From: Phragmites australis
Lineage: Eukaryota > Streptophyta > Magnoliopsida > Poales > Poaceae
Assembly: GCF_958298935.1 (NCBI RefSeq)
Contig: NC_084932.1
Coordinates: 17,277,501-17,341,500, forward strand
Direction of reading: 5' to 3'
DNA: 64,000 nucleotides
This document shows positions 56,594 through 64,000 of the stretch, piece after piece. The position numbers and the translations under genes are program-made. The first letter of the stretch is position 1. Each line of letters opens with the position of its first letter. The notes beneath the pieces are model-generated. The model was not told where the DNA came from. It worked only from the letters and a program-made list of their open reading frames with translations, and ran no database searches.

Positions 56594-57385
56594 CTATTGG
56601 GACTCCTCTCTAGTGCGAGACCCTGAGGGAGAGGAATCAACTGATCCATCCTCAAAGGTGGCGGGGGTGTTGAGGCAGATCCTCTTGCGCAGGGGTGAGT
56701 GGATAGATAAGTCTTCTTCGTCATCTTCAGTTCCTTCTTGGTTGGCATCTTGTTCATCCTCAAGAAATGCGGAGACGAAGGCAAGGCGTTGGCGTACTTC
56801 TCCCAACTCCCATAAAGTGCAGTCTAGTTCATCCTCCAAGGCCACAGTGAGGGCAACTTGTTCCCGTAGCTTGGGGTTTTCTCCAATGGGGCTCTTCACG
56901 AAAGGTTCATTACTTCCACGAGTTCTACGGGAACAATATGCATAAGGAGAGTTGTCCATCTTGCTGTTATATTGATCACGAACACGGGATATGGCTTGAC
57001 GAGCTGCATCTCGAACACCTGCAGTGAAGGTTGCTCTTGGGACCATTGCTGAGTGAATCCCTACCACTCTTCGAACTTCCATACCTTCATCTTGAATTCG
57101 CTTGTAATCATAGATGGTGACTTCAACCTTCCATTCCACATATCCATAGTGTTGTTTCTTAACTCCCCTATAAACTGGCTTCTGTGTATGTCCAAGTCCA
57201 GAAAGTATCCCCCATAGTAGGCGGGGAAGGTGTCCACCATGAAGGCCATCACTTTCATAGACGTCGGGAACGGGATCCATACTCCAGAAAGTGGGGTCAT
57301 CAATCTCCTCTTCAGTTGGTAGACGTTGAAGAATGGGTGGACGTCCTCCGGTTGACTTGCGAGCAGTAAGTAGCTGGCGAACCAT
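56594..57385 (-). CDS. Tekay2 extra ORF with histone-H3-like N-terminus, intact, 263 codons
   Basis: Same position and strand as its Tekay1 partner: between PBS and gag. It begins MVRQLLTARKSTGGRPP. Against H3 (numbered without Met) it keeps R2, T6, A7, R8, K9, S10, T11, G12, G13, P16 and Q19; K4 is Leu and K14 is Arg. Body: PTEEEIDDPTFWSMDPVPDV, a basic/aromatic part (VEWKVEVTIYDYKR), AAARQAISRVRDQYN-type helix, LREQVALTVALEDELDCTLW (likely coiled coil), an acidic run (EDEQDANQEGTEDDEEDLS), a basic SPLRKRI (possible nuclear signal) and a Ser-rich end. It is uninterrupted although gag and pol of this copy are broken. TTCCTTTTTAG, a splice-acceptor-like site, precedes the ATG. Function unknown. 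Confidence 0.8.
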   Translation of the reverse strand: MVRQLLTARKSTGGRPPILQRLPTEEEIDDPTFWSMDPVPDVYESDGLHGGHLPRLLWGILSGLGHTQKPVYRGVKKQHYGYVEWKVEVTIYDYKRIQDEGMEVRRVVGIHSAMVPRATFTAGVRDAARQAISRVRDQYNSKMDNSPYAYCSRRTRGSNEPFVKSPIGENPKLREQVALTVALEDELDCTLWELGEVRQRLAFVSAFLEDEQDANQEGTEDDEEDLSIHSPLRKRICLNTPATFEDGSVDSSPSGSRTREESQ

Positions 57386-57535
57386 CTAAAAAGGAAGAGA
57401 TGGGATATAAGAAATAATCTTATGGATAGCAAGGGACAAGTATGAGAACTATGGAAAGGCTCTGATGGGTTTAGATTACTAGGTAATTCCTTAAGATGAC
57501 CATTCTATCTAGGCTTGCGATCCTATAATTAATAT

Positions 57536-57548
57536 AGCTCTGATACCA
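57536..57548 (-). promoter_or_regulatory. Primer-binding site of Tekay2
   Basis: The minus strand reads tggtatcagagct, four bases from the LTR. Initiator-Met type, one base different from Tekay1 at its 3' end. Confidence 0.9.
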
Positions 57549-57552
57549 CCTC

Positions 57553-60500
57553 TGTCACACCCGATTTTAACGGATAAAACCAAGTGCGGCTTATGTGTGC
57601 CTAGGAAGTTTAACACACATAAGGACATCATAGGTGAAGTAGCAAAAGCAATACTTTTATTAAATAAACGTTTCTTCTTACAAATTAAACACTTCACCTA
57701 AACAACCTCAAATATTAAACTAAACTATTAAATAAACGTTCACTTCTTACAAATTAAACACTTCACCTAAACAACCTCAAATATTAAACCAAACGATAGC
57801 ATCTAAATGACGGCAGCGGGACGAAAACATCAGCGACCAAACACTCCACAAGCACTGACTGGAAGACACGCTCCTTAGAACACCAGGTCGTCGTCTTGGA
57901 AATTTTCAAAATCTTCCACTAAGCAGCATATGTTTTTGTAGGAGAAAGCAAGGGTGAGCAATAGGGTACTCAGCAAGTGTGGTAAAGTAATGACATGCAG
58001 GCTTATATCAAGAATAGGCTAACGCATGGTATATTTGCGTAAATGAGAGTAATGAAAACACATTTGGACTCAAAAACATTAAGTAATTATTAAATGAATG
58101 TAATCCAAACAGTTCAGCATCCAGCATACAAGGCTCCCCACCTTGCACACCATATCCGCTTAGTACTCCCTGTACTTTATCCAAAACCATCTAGTACTCC
58201 CTGTACCAGAACTATAACCAACTAGTACTCCCTGTACCAGAACCATAACCATCACCCTCTAATCATGTGAGGATCCAAGTCTCTCATATCCATGAACATG
58301 GCTGTTATAACAGTTTTACACTCTGCAGAGCTTGTCCAGCTTTCCCCATGAGTTAGTGAATTCCATGTTGCTGTGTTTGCAAGACACTTAACACACGCTA
58401 GTGGTGTGCCGCCAAGAATCACTGTATGACACTTTTCACTAACCAGAGACTAATCCAGTATGTGTCTGCCCACTAGGTTTCACCGCCAGACTTTACACAA
58501 GCTAAGCTCCTACCCAGAAGCCCCCTTTTGTGCTGACCCAACACACACTGGATAGACTCTAATCAGTATGTCACCCCTTACCCATATCAGCCTCGTGGTT
58601 GGTACGTTACTTCTTGGGTTGTCGCTCCACGAACCAGCCCTTACTTAGGTTACTTGAGCAAACACTAAACCAACATCATAACCACTTTACTCAAGGCCTA
58701 AGGTTCCATGTTTCTAGATCATTAACAAATTAACCACTATTGTTCCAGATGTTAATTAGTCAAGATTATGATACTTCTAGACATCCCAAAAAGCATAGCT
58801 AAGCAATCTACCCACCAAAGATACCTAACCATAAACCATCTAGGTTCTAAGGGATGATAAGGGAAAATCTAGGGAAAACTCTAACATAGGTGACTACCCA
58901 TCATATTGACACACATTGCATGCAGTTTATTAAAACCAAAACATTTAAAAATATAGATTCAATATGATCAAGGACACTTGCCTTCTCCTTGCTGCTGCTC
59001 AGTGTATTCTTGCTCCTGGTCTTGGTGTTCCTCAATTGATCCAGGACGTTGTTGGCTAATCCCACAATAACTGGCAAACAAACAAACAAGATACACTAAG
59101 AACATACCACAAAACAAAAGAACAACAAGATAAAATCTGTATAGAAAGAAAGAGCACTGAAAAAAGAATCTATCAGCGCAAAAATCGCTTAAAACGGAGC
59201 TACAACGAAAAAGTTAGGGCCAAAACAAATCTAGGGTTAAATCTAAAAAAGAAAAGGGCTTATTTTGAATTAAACAGAAAGTTTAAGGACCTTTTTGTAA
59301 AAATAGGGGACCTAATTATAATTATGGGAAAGTATAGGGACTTAACTTTAAAAAGACAGGGCCTTTTGTTATTATAGAAAAGTCTAGGGGTCTTTTTGCA
59401 AAATTACCAATTTCCAGGAATTATCATATTTATTTTTGTAGTGGAAAAGCTTGAAATATTTACTAGGCTGCTTTGGCTGACGTGGCACGGTGATAGGGAT
59501 GACACATTAGCAGAGAGGGCTAGGTGGCAGCTGAGGTGGCTGGATGATATGGCGTGGGTGCTAACTGGTTTAAGAAGTGATACATGGTAGCTTCTGGTTG
59601 GTTAGTTGAAGGGGTATGAATAGATCTAATCTGGGCCGATGATGATGGATTCGACGGCTGAGATCAAAGGGGACGGTCGCAGAAGGAGTTCTCGACGGAG
59701 CCGAGCTCGGGCACGGCGGCGACACGCCGGAGTAGAGGGAGAAAGGTCGTCGCCGGCCTCAGACCTCGACGACGAGCAACAGATTAGCTTCAGGAGGGAG
59801 AGAGTAATCCGTTTGAGGGCTTACCGAGAGCGATTCGGCACTGGAGAAGCTTGGCGACGACGAGGGGCAGCGGAGGGCTCAGGTCTTTGTCGGAGAGGGC
59901 GCTCTGGCGACCAAACGGCGAGGATGATGGCGGCTTGAGCTCCGGCGGCCGGCTGTGAAGCTCGGAGGAGGCTAGATTGAGGCAAAGCAGCACGAGAACG
60001 GCGCCGCGGTGAGGGCAGCCAAGCGGCGGCGCTAATGGTGACGGGGAGCTCAAACTCGGCGATTTGGCTCGGGTCTCGGCGGTTTTGGCGATGGGAGATC
60101 CAAGGGGGATGGCTGGGGTTATATAGGCGGCAAGAGGAGGTCGGGACAGGCCAGGACTCTCACGGGCGGCGGCGGATCGATTCGGATACGGCGGCTGAGT
60201 CCGGGTGGAAGACGAGTCCGACGTGCGGGCCCCACGTGGCGGCGACTCGAGTGAAGGCGGCTCGGCGCGGGGCGTCTTCGGCGCGGCAGCTGGCGGGCAC
60301 GCGCGGGATTGGGCCAAGGTGGTCGGGCGCGGCCCAGGCAGGAGGGAGGCGGGGGTTGAGTAGGCCGGCTGGGTGCGCTGGTCCAGGCCGAAAGGAAATT
60401 TGGGCCGGGGGAAGAAAAGAAAAAAGGCAGCCCAAGAGAAGTTTTATTCCTTTTTTTCTAAATTCAATTTCAGATTCAAATTCAAAGCAAATCCTCTTCA

Positions 60501-60697
60501 AATAAAATCCATCAAAAGCCAAATAAAAATCCTATTTGCCTAATTCAGCATGAATGCATAATAATCAATTATATTCTATGTCGAATATATTTTCTTTTAT
60601 ATAAAATAGGATTTTACTCTTTTTAATTATTTAAACTCATATTAAATTCTAGCAAATTTTAAGAAATTTCTGAAGGTGGAAAAGTTAGGATGTTACA
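57553..60697 (-). repeat. 5' LTR of Tekay2
   Basis: 3145 bp: tgtcacacccgattttaacg at 57553 to ttaggatgttaca at 60697 (plus view). It contains a 60-70 bp local tandem duplication near 57660-57790 (gttcacttcttacaaattaaacacttcacc type) and a triplicated tagtactccctgtacc motif near 58160-58240. TATA-like ggttatataggc lies at about 60117-60127. Confidence 0.9.
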
Positions 60698-61335
60698 TGC
60701 TTTCATCACTTGAGCTTGAATCTTTGTCATCACTCACCCATCTTTCTATGCTTGATAATGCTTTGGCTCTTCTTCTTGTCTCCCTCTTGTTTTTAGCTTT
60801 TTTCTTCTCCTTCTTAATATGATCAATTGTTTTGACCAAGTCTTTCATGGAGATTTGGTGATCAACCTTGGCATTGATCTTCTTGATGTTCTTCTCCACT
60901 TATGAGATGAGCTTGGCGACTTCGGGATCCATCTCTTCATTGCTTGAGGTGCTTTGCTCATCTTCTTCATAGCTCCCTTCATCTTCACTTGAGCTTTCAT
61001 CGTTTGAGGTGCTTTGCTCATCTTCTTCATAGCTCTCTTCATCTTCACTTGAGCTTGACTCTTGCTCTTGTCTCCTCATCCTTGCCTTCATGTGTTGACA
61101 TTTAGCTTGCTTGCTTGTGAGAGCAAGGTTCTTGGTGTAGGATTAGGAAGATGCTTCCACCCCTATGTTCATTGTCATCTCATGGGCGGTGATCTTGTCG
61201 GGTACTTGACTTGGAGTCATCTTCTTGATATCATTGTTGTCGTAGATGATGGAGATGATCAACTTGTACTTTGGAAGAAGAGCTCAAAGTATTCTTCTCA
61301 CCACTTGATCATCTTCAATTGGTGTCAAACCTAAG
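60698..61335 (-). pseudogene. gag: Ty1/copia gag fragment (UBN2-type) with acidic repeat
   Basis: From about 61330 the minus strand reads LGLTPIEDDQVVRRIL, LLPKYKLIISIIYDNNDIKK, MTPSQVPDKITAHEMTMNIG, then an acidic Ser/Glu part with a 60-bp tandem duplication (YEEDEQSTS twice), then VEKNIKKINAKVDHQISMKD and KTIDHIKKEKKKAKNKRETR. This is the usual course of a plant copia Gag after its UBN2 domain. Stops (for example near 61286 and 60903) show decay. Tekay2 bounds it on the left and a Tat LTR on the right. Confidence 0.7.
60945..61064 (-). repeat. 60-bp tandem duplication in the copia gag fragment
   Basis: tgaggtgctttgctcatctt starts at 60945 and again at 61005; the two units differ at a few bases. 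It duplicates a Ser/Glu/Asp-rich protein segment in frame (60 is a multiple of three). Confidence 0.85.
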
Positions 61336-62306
61336 TATCGAGGGTAAATCCCTGATAGTGATTCCGAGGTATGCTAGACAGTGGATGTGTAAACCGTGTT
61401 TCAGGGACAGGGTGTGTCCGTGTAGATGATGGATTCGGGGACACCAGGGTTTATACAAGTTCGGGTTTCCCAGAGGATAACAACCCAACATCATGTGTTT
61501 GTGTTATCGTAAATCTCACTTGGTTACATACAGTGTTCTAGCAATTTGCTGGAATTGATCTCCTTACCTTACAAACGGGGTCCTCGTCCCTTTATATAGT
61601 AGGGAGAGGGAGAACTTACATGTGGGCCCTACACAGATGGCCTTTGCTCATTCTAATATCTAACTCAAATCATCATTACGGAGGACCAGGCATGCCAACT
61701 TGCTCTAACAGCATCATATGTCATGCAGCTACGCGCCGTCTTGCTTAGCCCGTAGAGCCTTATATCGCCGCATTTAATACGATGAGACGGAACGATGGCT
61801 TCTGCAACGTCCCCGTCCGCTTGCCTCTCTGTGCCATCCCCGTCCACTTGCCTCTCTACGTCGTCCCCGTCCACTTGCCTCTCTACACCGTCCCCGTCCA
61901 CTTGCCCTGCCGAGTGGCTGACAACATCCCATCTGTCCTGCGGCACTGCACCAGCCTGTAGAGTCTCACTCTGTAGCCTTTAATGCTACAGGATGGGACA
62001 GCACCCCCCTGCACCACTCACGACTTTATCCGCCAGAGCCGGTGCCTAGTGAAGAGAAGCGTTCGAGCGGGTGCCCAACAAAGGCGCTTCGGATGGGTCG
62101 TTTCCAATCCGGTTTCCTGACCAGGTGCTAGTCGCGGGTTTATGTGAAACCGTAGCGAGATTGGTCGCTGGAGGCCTTGCACTGGTCGTGGTAACCCTAC
62201 CCTGGTCACACGACCGATTAGCTTTTTAGGAGGCATGTTCTCCTGGCTGTTTACACCCTTCATGGGGCCTATTAGCCGGGGTACCCCTTTATTTGATACA
62301 CCAACA
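61336..62306 (-). repeat. 3' LTR of a third Tat element (Tat3)
   Basis: On the minus strand it starts tgttggtgtatcaaataaag at 62306, right after a Tat-style polypurine tract (gagggagcttgggggctac), and ends near 61336 or up to 13 bp further left. TATA-like actatataaaggg lies at plus 61588-61598. A 27-bp repeat occurs at 61809-61911. The element body continues to the right, beyond the window. Confidence 0.75.
61809..61911 (+). repeat. 27-bp tandem repeat in the Tat3 LTR
   Basis: Units gtccccgtccacttgcctct(ctacgcc) start at 61809, 61836, 61863 and 61890; the last is partial. 27 bp keeps frame, so both strands look open here, but nothing suggests translation. Confidence 0.85.
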
Positions 62307-64000
62307 GTAGCCCCCAAGCTCCCTCATGATCACGGTTCAGCCTGAACCTACCACTAGGGTCCCAGGCCAAACGTAGTTCGCCCCAGGAGTGGTCATTGAT
62401 GTCGTTCGTTCTCAAAGTTCAGCTTTGAGTTCCGCATCATAAGGGGAGGTTTAAGTGTCCTGGGAGAGACATAAAAAGGGGGAGGCACATTAATTGTCAT
62501 TGGACCTAAAGGACTCTTGGCTCTTTCTGCGTGCACCCCCGGGTTTCAAGCGGTTTGAATGCTGTGTTGGTTGGGATGCCACTGTAGTCTTTTTACAGGA
62601 TGGGTGTTTGAGGGTCCTTCGAGTCCTCCTCTTGCATTCCTGCTTTCCTTCAAGCCTTTTGTGCCTAGAGTTCAGTTCTTTATCCCGTCTTGCGTTCGGC
62701 TCCGTAGTGTAGACAGACCCTGAGGTCCTGACGCACTCCCCTCCTTTCTCGCTTGAGAGGTTGATGATTTTGGATGAACCGGCGAAGGGGGATTTACCTC
62801 CCACCCAGGATCCTCCTGCCGTGGTGCTTTAGGATGAGGCTTTTCTCGCAGTCGGGATTGCAAGATCAAAGTTGATAATTGCCCGAATGGCGCCCATGAC
62901 TATCAAGCTTACGCCATTCTACAGAAAATCATCCTCTACAGGGCCATCCCGCTCTCCTGCCCGGGCGGATCCCCTGGCTGATGTCATCGATATTTTTTAT
63001 GACGAGGAGGGAATCGATTGGGGCCTTCTGGAGGAGGAGATCGATGAAGAGGAAGAGTTGGAGAAGTGGAAGTGAGGTCTTTGGGGCGCGCTGGGGCCGA
63101 TCAACAGCCCAGCAGGGCCTTTACGTCGGTCGCGCACCCTAGCTCTTACGCTGGTCGCTGTCTGATCCTCGGAGTGGTGAGCTGCCATCCCAGGGAGGAG
63201 TATAAGAGGTTCCTTGACTCATTCAGGGGCAGATAGATGCGACGGTCTGGCAGGCTTTATATACCAATCTCGCGCTAGTCACTAGAGTTAGGGAGGATAG
63301 GGCAGGTAAGCATTGGGATAGTTAGCCCGATTGGGTGTAACTAGTTGACTTGTAACCTATCCTCCTCATGAATGGAAATTGCTAGGGTCATATGGTGTCC
63401 GTCTTCGTTCTGACTCCCTCCCAGGCCCTTGCCGATGGTCAGAGGACAAAAACGGAGTCCTGTAGTTTTTTGGATGGATTAGCCTAGACCACTGCTTGGA
63501 GTTTTTTGGGAAAACTTTTCCGATGTTGATGCGGAGAATTGGCTCAGCTTGTCCCATCCTGCTCGCTAGTGATGTTTTTGGCGGGTAGAACGACCATGCC
63601 TTGACAAGTTCATCGGTGGCGACCAGCGCTCGGCCCGAGTGAGGACTTGTGGCCATGTCATCATATTTCCAGCCGCTCGTACCCCTGTTATCGCGTGAGC
63701 ATACGGGATGGGGCTTCGCCCCATTCTGCGGTCTTTGCCGCTTTGTTGTTTTGTCGCCCTAGTCATCAGGTTCGGTAGTGGTCATCAAGCATGGTCGTGC
63801 ACTACTGGTCGGGAGGTCCTGCAAAATAGGGAGTCTGGTCTTTTGAATTTTGAGAACTTAGAGGTCATATTCCACGCTCATCTGGAAGGTCCTACAAAAT
63901 AGAGAAAACATGCCCGTTTTCGAGCGGCCCTACACATAGAACTTGCGCAACATGGCAATATTCCAGGAGTTATGTAATTCACAGCCGTCCTCCATGGCTA
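62307..64000 (-). mobile_element. Tat3 polypurine tract and 3' internal region, cut by window end
   Basis: The first 19 bases (plus gtagcccccaagctccctc) are the polypurine tract. The rest resembles the region between integrase and 3' LTR in Tat1: moderate GC and no gag-pol domain. A plus-strand open frame at 62872-63075 (acidic end EEEIDEEEELEKWK) is antisense to the element and could be the tail of an antisense extra gene like that of Tat1, but I see no Transposase_28 motif. Otherwise I see nothing to annotate here. Confidence 0.5.

Larger units (their letters stand above)
51363..60697 (-). mobile_element. Second Tekay element, truncated at its 3' end (Tekay2)
   Basis: The 5' LTR (57553-60697), PBS, extra ORF, gag, protease, RT and polypurine tract match Tekay1 in order and orientation. 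The 3' LTR keeps only 1.17 kb (51363-52534) and is fused to Tat2 RNase H. The integrase has lost its zinc finger and first two catalytic residues. The right flank is tgctt (60698-60702), but no left partner remains. It is the same lineage as Tekay1 but a clearly different copy, with diverged LTR and proteins. Confidence 0.9.

Noticed and set aside
61795..61983. Repetitive Ser/Pro frame (STCLSTSSPSTCLST) and its minus-strand counterpart
   Set aside because: Generated by the 27-bp LTR repeat, which has no stop in several frames.
62872..63075. 67-codon plus-strand frame with an acidic end
   Set aside because: It could be the tail of a Tat antisense gene, but there is no Transposase_28 motif and no splice or start evidence. 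Mentioned under Tat3 but not called as a gene.

Overview
This window is a stack of nested and broken transposable elements from a plant nuclear genome, almost certainly a grass. I find no convincing host gene, rRNA, tRNA or CRISPR array. The grass assignment rests on three things: a BARE/Angela-type copia LTR (about 19.19-20.65 kb), a Tat-lineage Ty3/gypsy element with an antisense Transposase_28-type gene, and two Tekay chromoviruses with a histone-H3-like extra ORF upstream of gag. As I recall, that last trait has been reported only from Poaceae. The sequence does not let me name the genus.

Layout, left to right. 1-2319: LTR of a Tekay-like element cut by the window edge. 2320-4754 and 18434-about 18800: a CACTA (En/Spm) transposon with a decayed tnp2 transposase on the minus strand. 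It is split at one point by a complete 13.7 kb Tat element (4755-18433, plus strand; LTRs 4755-6185 and 16980-18433). About 18.8-36.09 kb: the 3' half of a minus-strand Ty1/copia element. A BARE-type solo LTR (19187-20652) sits in its LTR. A second solo LTR (22496-35617, TSD tttga) sits in its reverse transcriptase, and that LTR is itself split by a complete minus-strand Tekay element (22599-34485, TSD catag).

36088-41407: 5' LTR, leader, gag and partial pol of a plus-strand CRM-type chromovirus that inserted into the copia RT. At 41408 it is interrupted by another Tat LTR, which is split in turn by a nearly complete minus-strand CRM-type element (41706-49361). From about 49.36 to 51.36 kb the order is Tat LTR remnant, a roughly 50 bp filler patch of Tekay integrase, then a Tat RT/RNase H fragment. 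That fragment is fused to a truncated second Tekay element (51363-60697, minus). The window ends with a copia gag fragment (60698-about 61335) and the 3' LTR plus 3' internal region of a third, minus-strand Tat element.

How the parts work: the gag, protease, RT, RNase H and integrase genes are ordinary retrotransposon replication modules, nearly all broken by stops, frameshifts or deletions. The youngest-looking element is the CRM copy at 41.7-49.4 kb. The parts that go beyond gag-pol are (a) the Tekay extra ORF (30450-31240 and 56594-57385, minus), whose N-terminus matches the histone H3 tail around K9 in register, in an element whose integrase ends in a chromodomain; and (b) the antisense gene of the Tat element (13964-16497, minus), which has its own TATA box and a well-formed intron. 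Coordinates were read by eye; LTR edges confirmed by target-site duplications are good to the base, others are marked approximate.
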